Under the pieces are notes generated by a model. The model searched no databases. It was not told the DNA's origin and was given only the letters and a program-made list of their open reading frames with translations. From Paraburkholderia sp. SOS3 (GTDB taxonomy: Bacteria; Pseudomonadota; Gammaproteobacteria; Burkholderiales; Burkholderiaceae), in the NCBI RefSeq assembly GCF_001922345.1, contig NZ_CP018812.1:434001-498000 (forward strand): a DNA stretch of 64,000 bases, written 5' to 3'. Both the position numbers and the translations under genes were made by a program. The number at the start of each line of letters is the position of its first letter. The stretch's first letter is position 1. Shown here in pieces: positions 53,327 to 61,949 of this stretch.

Positions 53327-53797
53327 CTAGCCCGCGTACGCTTTTTCCAGCGCCGCGATGTCGAGCTTCACCATGCTCATCATCGCTTGCATGGCGCGCT
53401 TCGTTTTTTCGCGGTCTTTGTCCTGCAGGATTCTGAGCATGACGGTCGGCACGATTTGCCAAGAGACCCCATAGCGATCGGTCAGCCAGCCGCATTGCAC
53501 CGGCGCGCCGCCTTCGACGAGCCTGTCCCACAGCGTGTCGACCTCGGCCTGCGTTTCGCACTTGACGAACATCGAGATGGCCGGCGAGAACGTGTACTGC
53601 GGGCCGCCATTGAGGCCTACGAACTCTCGCCCTTCGAGTTCGAACGTTACCGTCAGCACTTCGCCTGCCTTGCCTGGAATCGCATCGTTGTAGTACGACG
53701 TCTCGACGATCCGGCTGTTACCGAATACCGACACGTAAAACTTCGCCGCTTCTTCCGCCTGACCGTCGAACCAGAGACACGTGGCGATCTTGTCCAT
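53327..53797 (-). CDS. VOC/PhnB-like protein (glyoxalase fold)
   Basis: A 156-residue protein starting MDKIATCLWFDGQAEEAAKFY at 53797, where AAGGAG lies upstream. It matches the 3-demethylubiquinone-methyltransferase-like group of VOC proteins: SVFGNSRI, FVGLNGGPQYTFSPAISMFV and CGWLTDRYGVSWQIVP are the family blocks. Enzymatic activity is usually unknown. It lies 78 bp after a related VOC gene and is probably on the same transcript. Confidence 0.9.
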   Translation of the reverse strand: MDKIATCLWFDGQAEEAAKFYVSVFGNSRIVETSYYNDAIPGKAGEVLTVTFELEGREFVGLNGGPQYTFSPAISMFVKCETQAEVDTLWDRLVEGGAPVQCGWLTDRYGVSWQIVPTVMLRILQDKDREKTKRAMQAMMSMVKLDIAALEKAYAG

Positions 53798-53875
53798 TGA
53801 CACTCCTTTGCCTGCCTGGGTTGGCGGCGCTCACATCGCGCGCCGCTGTCAAATTTAGCGCCGGCGTGTGGCCTG

Positions 53876-54355
53876 TCACTGACGCGACTTCATCATCTCC
53901 TGCATCGCCGCCTGCATTTCCTCATGCGACAGATCGACCTTGTGCGTTGCGACCGACCAGCGATGCCCAAACGGATCTTCAAGCTGCCCGTAGCGGTCGC
54001 CCCAGAACATGTCGGCAGCGGGCATCGTGACCTTCGCACCGGCCTTCTCTGCCTGCGCAATGGTTGCATCGGCATTGTCGACGTAGAGGTGAATCGTAAC
54101 GGGCGAGCCCTTCAACGCCTTCGGGCCAAGACCGCCGCCGCACTCGGGCATTTCGTCGGCGATCATCAGTGTCGAATCGCCGATTCTCAGCGATGCGTGC
54201 ATCACCTTGCCGCCGGGCCCAGGCATGCGGACCTGCTCGACCGCGTTGAACGCTTGCTTGTAGAACTCGATCGCGTCGGCCGCGCCGGCGCAGACGATAT
54301 GCGGGGTCAGCGAATGCATGCCTTCGGGGATGGTTCTCGTGGCTGGCTTGGACAT
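53876..54355 (-). CDS. VOC/PhnB-like protein (glyoxalase fold)
   Basis: A 159-residue VOC protein: LTPHIVCAGAADAIEFYKQAFNA at the start, then GGKVMHASLRIGDSTLMIAD, and MFWGDRYGQLEDPFGHRWSVATH near the end. The PhnB-like core often carries unknown small-molecule activity. It is preceded by TGTCGA-N17-CGTCGT (54429-54455), the pattern proposed for ECF42 sigma factors; such a sigma gene is encoded at 55301-56596, which suggests direct control. Confidence 0.9.
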   Translation of the reverse strand: MSKPATRTIPEGMHSLTPHIVCAGAADAIEFYKQAFNAVEQVRMPGPGGKVMHASLRIGDSTLMIADEMPECGGGLGPKALKGSPVTIHLYVDNADATIAQAEKAGAKVTMPAADMFWGDRYGQLEDPFGHRWSVATHKVDLSHEEMQAAMQEMMKSRQ

Positions 54356-54428
54356 AGTCGTAGCTCCTGTCTATCGACAAATGAATAGGGTGGCGAAGCG
54401 TCACCGGACACCGTGGCTTCATCACGAC

Positions 54429-54455
54429 GACGAGTAGGCCACCGTCGGATCGACA
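54429..54455 (-). promoter_or_regulatory. ECF42-type promoter upstream of VOC gene
   Basis: On the minus strand TGTCGA (54455-54450) is followed by 17 bases and CGTC (54432-54429). The pattern fits the TGTCGA/-35 and CG(A/T)C/-10 elements described for ECF42. Transcription would start about 65 bases before the VOC start at 54355. An equally spaced copy stands before the DGPF gene at 57075-57488. Confidence 0.6.
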
Positions 54456-54602
54456 TGAGCAAGCGGAAATTTGTCGATAGCCGCGCGGCGCGGCGATGCT
54501 GCGCCGCAATACCCGAACTGGCACGCAATGTGCAAAGCGTGTGTCGTCGATGGGGTTAGCCAATCGGCTTTCCCGATTCATGTTGCCGATAAGAGGTGTG
54601 TC

Positions 54603-55118
54603 GTGACCAGGAACTGGTTCTCCCGATTTTCGACCGCGCTCTCGACGATGGCGGGCCGGCCCGTCACGTTCGTCATCGCCGTGATGCTCGTCGTCGTATG
54701 GGGGGCGAGCGGGCCATTGTTTCACTTTAGTGACACGTGGCAACTCGTCATCAATACGTCGACGACGATCGTCACGTTTCTGATGGTGTTCCTGATCCAG
54801 AACACACAGAACCGCGACACTGCGGCAATGCAAATCAAGCTCGACGAATTGATACGCGCGGTATCCGGCGCGCATAACGCGCTGCTCGATCTCGAAGAGC
54901 TCGATGAAAAGGATTTGACGCGGTTTCGCAAGCATTACGAACAGCTCGCCGAGGCCGCGCGCGGCGCACTGCGCTCGGGCGGCACCGACACCGATTCGCC
55001 GTTTGTCGAGGATCGGCCGGACAATGCCCATCAGGACGACGCGCCGAATCAACGGCGCCGTGATGCGCATAGCGAGCGGGAATGTGACGGGCAGCGAGGG
55101 CGCGAAGAGAAACGGTAG
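54603..55118 (+). CDS. Low-affinity iron permease family protein
   Basis: A 171-residue membrane protein. A GTG start at 54603 with AGAGG upstream gives MTRNWFSRFSTALSTMAGRP. Two hydrophobic helices follow: PVTFVIAVMLVVVWGASGPLF and INTSTTIVTFLMVFLIQNTQ, the second ending in the conserved NTQNRDTAAMQIKLDELIRA of this family. The C-terminal 60 residues are charged and disordered. Named by homology with yeast Fet4; ion transport by bacterial members is not proven. Confidence 0.9.
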   Translation: MTRNWFSRFSTALSTMAGRPVTFVIAVMLVVVWGASGPLFHFSDTWQLVINTSTTIVTFLMVFLIQNTQNRDTAAMQIKLDELIRAVSGAHNALLDLEELDEKDLTRFRKHYEQLAEAARGALRSGGTDTDSPFVEDRPDNAHQDDAPNQRRRDAHSERECDGQRGREEKR

Positions 55119-55300
55119 GGGAGGTGACAGGCCGCGGCTCGTGCTAGCGCGGCCTGCCGGTGCTTCCGCACGTTTCATCCATGCGTTTGCGTTCCGTTGC
55201 CGCGTCGTTCAGGCGGAAATCGGTTTGAGCCGCGTGTCGACCGTTATTGCGATTGCGTCGAGAACGGTCGGGTATTGCAGCGTGAGTGCAGGTCGCCGTG

Positions 55301-56596
55301 TCAGTGCGAGCCGCTACTCATTTGCTGCGCGCGCTCGAGGAGCAGGTCGCGCTCGCATGCGTTGCGCGTCATCGCCGCCGCGCGTTCGAATTCGGCGCGC
55401 GCTTCTTCGCGCCGGCCAAGCCTGGCAAGCAGGTCGCCGCGTACGCTCGGAAGCCAGTGGTAATGCGCGAGCAGCGGATCGTCACCAAGCGCATCGACGA
55501 TCTCGAGTCCGGCGGCCGGACCGAATGCCATGCCGACCGCCACTGCACGATTCAACTCGACAACCGGCGACGGCGCGACTTGCGAGAGCGCGTCGTAGAG
55601 CGCAACGATGCGTTCCCAGTCGGTCTCGTCGGCCGTATGCGCACGCGCATGGCACGCCGCCAGCGCGGCCTGCAATGTATAGATGCCGCTGCCGCCGCCG
55701 AGCGATTCGGCCCGCTCGAGCGCGGCGAGGCCACGGCGGATCAGCAACGGGTCCCAGCGGCTGCGGTCCTGGTCGGGCAGCAGCACCGGCTTGCCTTGCG
55801 CATCGACGCGCGCGCGAAGACGCGACGCCTGAATCTCCATTAGCGCGGCGAGACCATATGCCTCGCCTTCGTCGGGCACGAGTCCGACGAGTACGCGCCC
55901 GAGCCGCAGCGCTTCCTCGCAAAGCGCGGGACGCGTCCAGTCGTCGCCGGCCGTTGCCGCATAGCCTTCGTTGAAAATCAGGTAGATCACTTCGAGCACC
56001 GACGCGAGCCGCGCGGCGCGCGCATCGGCCTGCGGCACTTCGAACGGCACCTTCGCGGCAGACAACGTGCGCTTCGCACGCACGATGCGCTGTGCGATGG
56101 TGGGTTCAGGCACGAGAAACGCGCGCGCGATTTCGTCGGTGGTGAGGCCGCCAAGGAGCCGGAGCGTCAACGCGACGCGTGCATCGGTCGACAGCACGGG
56201 GTGGCACGCGGTGAACATGAGCCGCAGCAGATCGTCGCCGATGTCGTCCGCGCGCGCGGCATCGAGCGCATCGACGAAATCGGGCACGAGATGCGCCTCG
56301 AGCGCGTCGAGGTCGTGGCCGATTTCTTCGCGCTTCCTCGCGTGCAGCGCCTCCTGGCGCCAGCGGTCGAGCGCGCGGTTTTTTGCGGTTGCCATCAGCC
56401 ACGCTCCCGGGTTGTCGGGCACCCCTGCCTTGGGCCAGTGCTCGAGCGCGGCGACGAGCGCATCCTGCGCCAGTTCTTCGGCGACGCCGACGTCGCGCAC
56501 GATGCGCGCGACGTGCGCAATAACCTTCGCGGATTCGATCCGCCACACCGCCTCGATCGCACGATGCGTCGCGGCCGACGACACGGCCGGCCTCAA
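55301..56596 (-). CDS. ECF42-type RNA polymerase sigma factor with C-terminal extension
   Basis: A 431-residue sigma factor. Region 2 (RDVGVAEELAQDALVAALEHWPK, then PGAWLMATAKNRALDRWR) and region 4 (LTTDEIARAFLVPEPTIAQRIVRAKR) occupy the first 180 residues. The long remainder is the DUF6596/SnoaL-free tetratricopeptide-like extension of the ECF42 group (LIFNEGYAATAGDDW, EAYGLAALMEIQASRLRARVDAQG). This group has no anti-sigma factor; the extension is needed for activity. It stands 4 bp-overlapped behind a VOC gene and two DGPF genes, its known partners. Confidence 0.94.
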   Translation of the reverse strand: MRPAVSSAATHRAIEAVWRIESAKVIAHVARIVRDVGVAEELAQDALVAALEHWPKAGVPDNPGAWLMATAKNRALDRWRQEALHARKREEIGHDLDALEAHLVPDFVDALDAARADDIGDDLLRLMFTACHPVLSTDARVALTLRLLGGLTTDEIARAFLVPEPTIAQRIVRAKRTLSAAKVPFEVPQADARAARLASVLEVIYLIFNEGYAATAGDDWTRPALCEEALRLGRVLVGLVPDEGEAYGLAALMEIQASRLRARVDAQGKPVLLPDQDRSRWDPLLIRRGLAALERAESLGGGSGIYTLQAALAACHARAHTADETDWERIVALYDALSQVAPSPVVELNRAVAVGMAFGPAAGLEIVDALGDDPLLAHYHWLPSVRGDLLARLGRREEARAEFERAAAMTRNACERDLLLERAQQMSSGSH

Positions 56597-57033
56597 CGAG
56601 CGTCCGGCGCAGCCGGCGCTGCCGCCTGGTCCGGCATCGGCACATTCGGGTCCATGTAGGCAAGCTCCCAGATGTGGCCGTCCAGGTCTTCAAAGCCGTG
56701 GCTGTACATAAAGCCGTAGTCTTGCGGCTTGCGCGGCACCGAACCGCCCGCTGCGAGCGCTTTTGCAACCAGACCGTCGACTTCGGCGCGGCTCTCGCAC
56801 GACAGGCAGATCAACGCTTCGGTGCTCTTCGAAGCATCGGCGAGCGGCTTCGTCGTGAAGTTGCCGAAGAACGGCTTCGTCAGCAGCATCGTGAAGATGT
56901 TTTCGCCGACGATCATGCAGGCGGCGTTCTGGTCGGTGAATTTCGGCTCGAACGTGAAGCCGAGGCTCGCGAAAAAGGATTTGGAGCGCTCGAGATCGTC
57001 GACCGCGATATTCAGGTAAATCTGCTTGTGCAT
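56593..57033 (-). CDS. VOC family protein (glyoxalase/bleomycin-resistance fold)
   Basis: A 146-residue VOC protein beginning MHKQIYLNIAVDDLERSKSFFASLGF. The second half has FMYSHGFEDLDGHIWELAYMDP, including the metal-ligand Glu in WELAYM. It shows an alpha-beta-alpha-beta arrangement in two copies. It overlaps the sigma factor gene by 4 bp, so it is translationally coupled to it. Activity not known; in ECF42 loci such proteins accompany DGPF proteins. Confidence 0.92.
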   Translation of the reverse strand: MHKQIYLNIAVDDLERSKSFFASLGFTFEPKFTDQNAACMIVGENIFTMLLTKPFFGNFTTKPLADASKSTEALICLSCESRAEVDGLVAKALAAGGSVPRKPQDYGFMYSHGFEDLDGHIWELAYMDPNVPMPDQAAAPAAPDAR

Positions 57034-57074
57034 CGTGCACCTCGCTTGAGTGGCTTCGTCGAATTTGAGCGACT

Positions 57075-57488
57075 TCAGTGGTTCGTGCCTTCGAGTTTGC
57101 GGAAACGGTCCATCGACGGGCTCGGTTCGAAATCGTCGAGCCCGAAAAGTTGGCGCACTTCGATCTCACCCGCCGCGTGCTCCCCGAACGGTGCCGGAAA
57201 GCGCCGCGCCCACTCCATTGCTTCTTCGCGCGAACGCACCTGGATCAGCGTGTAGCCGGCGAGCAGTTCCTTCGTCTCGGCGAACGGGCCGTCAATGACC
57301 GTGCGCCGGCCGTTGTCGTAGCGGATGCGCCAACCCTTCGATGTGGGCTGCAGGCCGCTCGCGTCGAGCAGTACGCCCGACTTCGCGAGTTCCTCGTGAT
57401 AAGTCGCCATGGCGGAGATCAGTTCTTCATCCGGCATCCTGCCGGCTTCGCTGTCCGCGTTAGCCTTCACCATGATCATGAATCGCAT
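57075..57488 (-). CDS. DGPF (YCII-related) protein
   Basis: A 137-residue YCII-fold protein with the signature VIDGPFAETKELLAGYTLIQV. The N-terminus MRFMIMVKANADSEAGRMPDEEL and the block VRSREEAMEWARRFPAP are typical. DGPF proteins are the common targets and partners of ECF42 sigma factors. A TGTCGA-N17-CGTCGT promoter lies at 57573-57599. The gene is 41 bp before the VOC gene of the same operon. Cytoplasmic; enzyme activity not proven. Confidence 0.93.
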   Translation of the reverse strand: MRFMIMVKANADSEAGRMPDEELISAMATYHEELAKSGVLLDASGLQPTSKGWRIRYDNGRRTVIDGPFAETKELLAGYTLIQVRSREEAMEWARRFPAPFGEHAAGEIEVRQLFGLDDFEPSPSMDRFRKLEGTNH

Positions 57489-57572
57489 CGCCGTTTCTCC
57501 TTGTTTGTCGCGTCGGGCTGGCAGAACAAAGAGCCGCGCAAACCCGATTGTTCAGCGACTCCTTGCCTGCAC

Positions 57573-57599
57573 GACGAAGCAGCAATGACCAGATCGACA
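57573..57599 (-). promoter_or_regulatory. ECF42-type promoter upstream of DGPF gene
   Basis: TGTCGA (57599-57594 on the minus strand) is followed by 17 bases and CGTC (57576-57573), continuing GT. Spacing and flank are the same as in the element before the VOC gene at 53876-54355. Transcription would start near 57565, about 77 bases before the DGPF start. Confidence 0.6.
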
Positions 57600-57689
57600 C
57601 GCGAAACGCGACGGACACGCCAGGGAAAACCCTCGATTCGACGGCGCAACCGGCCTGAGCGACGAAGCACCATGCCCCGTGCCTTGACG

Positions 57690-58043
57690 CTACTGGAAAC
57701 AAGGCCCCAGCTTGCGCACTTCGATCGTGCACCACCGAGCGGCCGGGCATTCGGCAGCAAGCGCGAGAGCTTCATCCTGCGTTTCGCAGTCCAGCAGAAA
57801 GAACCCGCCGATCATTTCTTTCACCTCGGCGAACGGCCCGTCGACAACGCGCGCCTTGCCGTCCTGTACTTGCAGGCGCTTGCCCTTTTTCGCGGTGGTG
57901 AGCGATTCGCCCGAAATCAGTACGCCGCGCTCTTTCAGCGAGTCGCGATACCGCACCATTTCGGCAAAGACCTCGCGTCCGGCGATTTCCCCGCGTTCTT
58001 CGCGCTGATCGACCGGCTCGACGATGAGCAGCATATAAGCCAT
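57690..58043 (-). CDS. DGPF (YCII-related) protein, second copy
   Basis: A 117-residue protein; the ATG at 58043 has GGAGG 4 bases before it and gives MAYMLLIVEPVDQREERGE. The DGPF signature reads VVDGPFAEVKEMIGGFFLLDC, followed by ETQDEALALAAECPAARWCTIEVRKLGPC. It is paralogous to the next gene at 57075-57488 but diverged. It has no recognisable ECF42 promoter of its own; the next gene does, so the two may be on different transcripts. Confidence 0.91.
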   Translation of the reverse strand: MAYMLLIVEPVDQREERGEIAGREVFAEMVRYRDSLKERGVLISGESLTTAKKGKRLQVQDGKARVVDGPFAEVKEMIGGFFLLDCETQDEALALAAECPAARWCTIEVRKLGPCFQ

Positions 58044-58704
58044 GGAACCTCCGATGAAAACGTCATTGCAACGGTTGCCGTCGCGCACGCGCCGGCCTGC
58101 TTGCGGCTAGCGACGGCAGTCTAGCAAGCGGATACCGGATCCTGCAAACGCGTGCAAACGATAATGCAGGAAGCCTTGGAGCCGAATGACGAAAATCCGT
58201 ACGAATGGGAAGGAATGTCAATTCGATCTTTAACGGTTCATATGATTGACGATTATTTTTGACATTTCAATTAGCCAAACGGGATAGGACATTTCCTACC
58301 CAATCCTTAATTCACAATCGAATTCACCAAGACAAATTCATAGATAAAAGTGTTGTTAACTCGTTAATTTTTCGAGATAAATTCGATTAAACACTGACTC
58401 CTATCGATCTGACGTTGCCATCAAACAACGCCTCATTCAATCTCGAAAATAAACCGGTCTTTATTTGAGATGAACAAGCCGATTAAAAACAAGTCCCTAC
58501 TGTTCATTCATCGATTTATTTCCTAATCAGCAAAAATTAATTGCCAATTGTTCGAGAAAGAATGATTAGGGAGCCTACCTATACTGCGTGGCGTTCCCCA
58601 GACAGGGAATGGACCGGCCTTGTCGTGGACCGGCTGCACGCGTTGCGTGCCGGGCTTCCGGCGCCGACGCGTGATCCACAGAACACCGAAGGAAGGAAGC
58701 TCAG
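58044..58704. promoter_or_regulatory. AT-rich leader and promoter region of the porin gene
   Basis: From about 58195 to 58560 the sequence is far more AT-rich than any coding region nearby, with recurrent ATTCGAT/AATTCGA and AATT tracts; no ORF of merit is present. TATACT at 58580-58585 fits a -10 element, giving a leader of about 110 bases that is GC-rich and contains GGACCGGCC-type repeats. The AT-rich part may bind H-NS-like proteins or integrate osmotic signals. Confidence 0.45.
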
Positions 58705-59826
58705 ATGAAAAAGACCCTGATCGTTGCGGCCGTCGCCGCCTCATTCGTTCCGCTCGCTCACGCGCAAAGCAGCGTCACGCTGTATGGCCTGATCGACGCG
58801 GGCTTCACCTATACCAACAATGTCGACGGCAGCGGGCGCGCAGCCATCGGCAGCGGTATCGATCAAAGCCGTTGGGGCCTGCGCGGATCTGAAGATCTGG
58901 GCGGCGGTCTGAAGGCGATCTTCAACCTCGAAAGCGGCTTCGACATCAACAACGGCAGGCTCGCGAACGATGGCTCGCTGTTCAACCGTCAGGCGTACGT
59001 CGGTCTGTCGAGCGACTACGGCACCGTCACGCTCGGCCGCCAGTGGGATGCGATGCAGGACTACGTCGCGCCGCTCACCGCAACCGGCAGCTGGGGCGGC
59101 ACGTATTTCGCGCATCCGTTCAACAACGACAACCTGAACACGAACGGCGGCTTCCCCGTCAACAACTCGATCAAGTACACCAGCGCGAACTATGGCGGCT
59201 TCACGTTCGGTGGCACCTACGGCTTTTCGAATCAGAGCAGTTTCGCGAACAACCGCGAATACAGCTTCGGAGCCGCATACCAGTACGAAGGTCTGCGTGT
59301 CGCCGCCGCTTACTCGCAGCAGAACAACCCGGGCGCGACGTCGAACGGCGCAACGACTGATCCGGACATGAGCGCGATCTACGCGGCAACCGGCGGCTTC
59401 CGCCAGCGTGAATTCGGCGTCGGTGTGAGCTATGCGTTTGGTCCTGCTCAGGTCGGCGTGGCCTGGACGCAGTCGCGTATGGACAACTTCGATATGTCGG
59501 AAGGTTCGTCAGCGCACGTGAACAACTACGAAGTCAATGCGAAGTACAACTTCACGCCTGCTCTGAGCGCCGGCATCGCTTATACATACACGGACGGCGA
59601 TTACAACGTCTCGGGTGTCAAAACCAACGTCGGCCATCTGCATCAGGTCGGTGTGCAGACCGACTATGCGCTGTCGAAGCGCACCGACGTCTATGCGCAA
59701 GTCGTCTACCAGCGCGCAACGGGTGATCAGGTGGGCGCCGCGTCGATTTACTCGGGCAGTGCGAGCCAGTTGTCGTCGTCGCAGAATCAGGCGGCTGCGA
59801 CCGTGGGCTTGCGTCACCGCTTCTGA
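58705..59826 (+). CDS. Gram-negative trimeric porin (Omp32/OpcP type)
   Basis: A 373-residue outer-membrane porin. Signal peptide MKKTLIVAAVAASFVPLAHA, then QSSVTLYGLIDAGFTY, the first strand of Burkholderia porins. RWGLRGSEDLGGGLKAIFNLESGF and the constriction-loop region GRQWDAMQDYV follow; the protein ends in HRF, the phenylalanine needed for BAM insertion. A 16-strand barrel for small anions or nutrients is expected. A clear terminator follows. Confidence 0.95.
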   Translation: MKKTLIVAAVAASFVPLAHAQSSVTLYGLIDAGFTYTNNVDGSGRAAIGSGIDQSRWGLRGSEDLGGGLKAIFNLESGFDINNGRLANDGSLFNRQAYVGLSSDYGTVTLGRQWDAMQDYVAPLTATGSWGGTYFAHPFNNDNLNTNGGFPVNNSIKYTSANYGGFTFGGTYGFSNQSSFANNREYSFGAAYQYEGLRVAAAYSQQNNPGATSNGATTDPDMSAIYAATGGFRQREFGVGVSYAFGPAQVGVAWTQSRMDNFDMSEGSSAHVNNYEVNAKYNFTPALSAGIAYTYTDGDYNVSGVKTNVGHLHQVGVQTDYALSKRTDVYAQVVYQRATGDQVGAASIYSGSASQLSSSQNQAAATVGLRHRF

Positions 59827-59874
59827 TCGCATGGGGATGCGGCCCGATCCGGGTCGCTAACCAGACTGCCGGCG

Positions 59875-59910
59875 AAAGCTCCCGTGCACACGCAACGCGG
59901 GAGCTTTTTT
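59875..59910 (+). terminator. Rho-independent terminator of porin
   Basis: AAAGCTCCCG (59875-59884) pairs with CGGGAGCTTT (59898-59907) and ends in a six-base T-run. It lies 49 bp after the porin stop. Confidence 0.88.
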
Positions 59911-59918
59911 CATTACGA

Positions 59919-60386
59919 CTAGCGCCCCGCCCCACGTTTCAGCTCGGCCGCAAGCCGGTCGAAGCTCTCCTTGTTCGCCTTCAGCGCAAACGTTTTCACC
60001 TGATCGCGCACCGCCGCCGTATCGAACACCATCCGGTAAGTCAGCGTGGTCTTATCCCCGGCTTCGTCGAACGACACAATCACCGTGAAATGCGGCCCGG
60101 AAACGTGATCGAATACGATCCGATCCGGTTCGCTGATCTCGACAAATACGCTGTGGTTTTTATAGTCGACGCCATCCGGTCCGTGCATCACGAAGCGCCA
60201 GTTTCCGCCGGCCTTCAGTTCGAATTCGTGGAAGGTGTTCCGGAAGCCCTTTGGTCCCCACCAACGGGCGAGGCGCACGGGGTCTGTCCATGCGCTGAAA
60301 ACGCGCTGACGCGGCGCGTCGAAGGTACGGGTCGAAAGAATTTCAAGGTCGGGAACCGTCGCGTTCCCTTCGGTTGCCTCGGACAT
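59919..60386 (-). CDS. SRPBCC (AHSA1-like) protein
   Basis: A 155-residue START/Bet v1-fold protein: EILSTRTFDAPRQRVFSAWTDPVRLARWWGPKGF is the typical N-terminus, followed by FHEFELKAGGNWRFVMHGPDG and a C-terminal helix FALKANKESFDRLAAEL. Such proteins bind hydrophobic ligands in a deep cavity and occur often next to ArsR or ECF regulators. It stands 8 bp past the porin terminator in the opposite direction. Ligand unknown. Confidence 0.92.
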   Translation of the reverse strand: MSEATEGNATVPDLEILSTRTFDAPRQRVFSAWTDPVRLARWWGPKGFRNTFHEFELKAGGNWRFVMHGPDGVDYKNHSVFVEISEPDRIVFDHVSGPHFTVIVSFDEAGDKTTLTYRMVFDTAAVRDQVKTFALKANKESFDRLAAELKRGAGR

Positions 60387-60491
60387 GGCGCGGCCTCCTC
60401 GAACGACAGCGCGGACATCCGCGCATCGGACGCGAACGCCCTGAAGGCAGCATAACGCAACGCGGCCGTGCGCAGTGACAATGCGCGGCGC

Positions 60492-61631
60492 TCAACTCGC
60501 GCAAGACTGCGCCGCGGCGGGTTCCGTTTCGACGGGTTCGATCGGCACGATGCGGCGCATCGGCGGAGCACCGCATTGGCGCAGCAGATCGCGCAGTTCG
60601 TTGATGACCGGGAACACCTCATGGTTCCAGTCCGCGCCCTGCGCGTCATGCGCTTCCTGTTCGCGTTCGACGATCCAGCGGTCTTCGGCGAAGATGCGCT
60701 CGGTGAACCAGACGAGTAGCGGCCACGCCATATCGAGCAGGAATCCGAGCTTGGGCCGCTTTACGGAGAGCAAACCGAACGTGCGATTCGTGCGCTGCTC
60801 GGCGTCGAGCGGCACGTAGATGATCCACAGGTCCATCACGAGCGTTCCTTCCGACGTGCGGATCTGCAACGTCTGGTAGGGATACTGCGTGCGGATCGTC
60901 ATCACGTCCTTATGTTTCTTCGCGCCTTGACGGCTTTGCCCGAACACCAGTGCTTCGCCGATTGGCTGCTGGCCTGCTTCGCGCGAGAACGTGTAGTCGA
61001 CCTCGACCCAGTCGTCGCCGCGGCGACGTCCGAGCGAGCGCGCGCGCATCTTGCCCATCTGCCGACGGTGCAGGAACTGATGGTTCATGTCCATCAGGTT
61101 TTCGTGCATGAACGAGTAATGGCATGCTACTTCACGTCCGAAGCGACGCGTCTTGTACTGCCGGTTCGCGACCGAACCGAGCGGCGGCAGCGGCGTCGAT
61201 CCGGCTAGTTCGGCTTTGCCCGGGAACACGAAAACAAGCCCTTCGACTTCCCGGCACGGATACGCGCGCACGCCGTTCGGCAGCCGTTCGCGACCCAGAT
61301 ACGGAACGTCGATGCAGCGGCCTGTGCAGTCGTAGGTCCAGCCGTGGTAACAGCAGCGGATCGCTTCGCCATCGACCACGCCGCCGTGCAGCGGCACCTG
61401 ACGGTGCGCGCAGCGGTCTTCGAGTGCGAACACGCTGCCCGACTCGGTGCGCACGAGCACGATCGGCTCGCCGGCGAAGCGCACGCCATGCGCCTTGCCG
61501 CGCTTCACTTCATGCGACCATGCAAGCGGATACCAGTGGTCCGGGTTGATGTGAACGCGACGCAAATCGCGCACCGGTGCTCCCGCAGGTATTTCGGCTG
61601 TGCTGCTTTCCACAGGACTGACTGCGTGCAT
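60492..61631 (-). CDS. Rieske-type aromatic ring-hydroxylating oxygenase, alpha-subunit-like
   Basis: A 379-residue oxygenase. The Rieske 2Fe-2S motif has Cys74-x-His76 and Cys93-x2-His96 (RCAHRQ, CCYHGW). The catalytic domain shows NLMDMNHQFLH, with the Asp/His-x4-His pattern of the mononuclear iron site. It resembles single-component type oxygenases that demethylate or hydroxylate large substrates. No ferredoxin or reductase gene is adjacent. A possible operator is 74-92 bp upstream. Substrate unknown. Confidence 0.9.
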   Translation of the reverse strand: MHAVSPVESSTAEIPAGAPVRDLRRVHINPDHWYPLAWSHEVKRGKAHGVRFAGEPIVLVRTESGSVFALEDRCAHRQVPLHGGVVDGEAIRCCYHGWTYDCTGRCIDVPYLGRERLPNGVRAYPCREVEGLVFVFPGKAELAGSTPLPPLGSVANRQYKTRRFGREVACHYSFMHENLMDMNHQFLHRRQMGKMRARSLGRRRGDDWVEVDYTFSREAGQQPIGEALVFGQSRQGAKKHKDVMTIRTQYPYQTLQIRTSEGTLVMDLWIIYVPLDAEQRTNRTFGLLSVKRPKLGFLLDMAWPLLVWFTERIFAEDRWIVEREQEAHDAQGADWNHEVFPVINELRDLLRQCGAPPMRRIVPIEPVETEPAAAQSCAS

Positions 61632-61704
61632 GTATGCCGCCCTCCTCTAGCGACCGAGCCTTCGAATACTTAAAAAGCGAAGTTCTCGAGCTTTCTATTG
61701 AATT

Positions 61705-61723
61705 ACTGAGTTAGCTGCTCAGT
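61705..61723. promoter_or_regulatory. Operator-like inverted repeat upstream of the Rieske gene
   Basis: ACTGAG (61705-61710) and CTCAGT (61718-61723) are exact inverted arms with a 7-base centre TTAGCTG. The site lies 74-92 bp before the gene start in an otherwise non-coding gap of 318 bp and is TetR-like in appearance. Confidence 0.45.
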
Positions 61724-61836
61724 CTACCGGAAGTCGGGGTGCTTTTTGACAATTCGAGAAAATGAACGCCGGCGCGAGCCGGCACGGTCGTGATGGGGGC
61801 AGGGAATCTGCGTATGACGCGAAGCCACAAACAAGA

Positions 61837-61869
61837 AAGGGCCGCGGTGCATCGCGCACCGCGGCCCTT
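61837..61869 (-). terminator. Rho-independent terminator of glycosyltransferase transcript
   Basis: AAGGGCCGCGGTGC (61837-61850) pairs perfectly with GCACCGCGGCCCTT (61856-61869) across 5 bases. Read on the minus strand the stem is followed by TTCTTGTTTGT, a T-rich tail, 81 bp after the glycosyltransferase stop. Confidence 0.75.
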
Positions 61870-61949
61870 GCCGATTAATGATCAATGTCGAAAAAGAGGT
61901 GGGCCCTTACAGCCTCTATGCGTACGGCCCGTGCATGCCCGTCATGACT

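Noticed and set aside
54472..54497. Plus-strand TGTCGA before the iron permease gene as a third ECF42 promoter
   Set aside because: At 17-base spacing the -10 reads GATG and at 16 CGAT, neither of which is CG(A/T)C.
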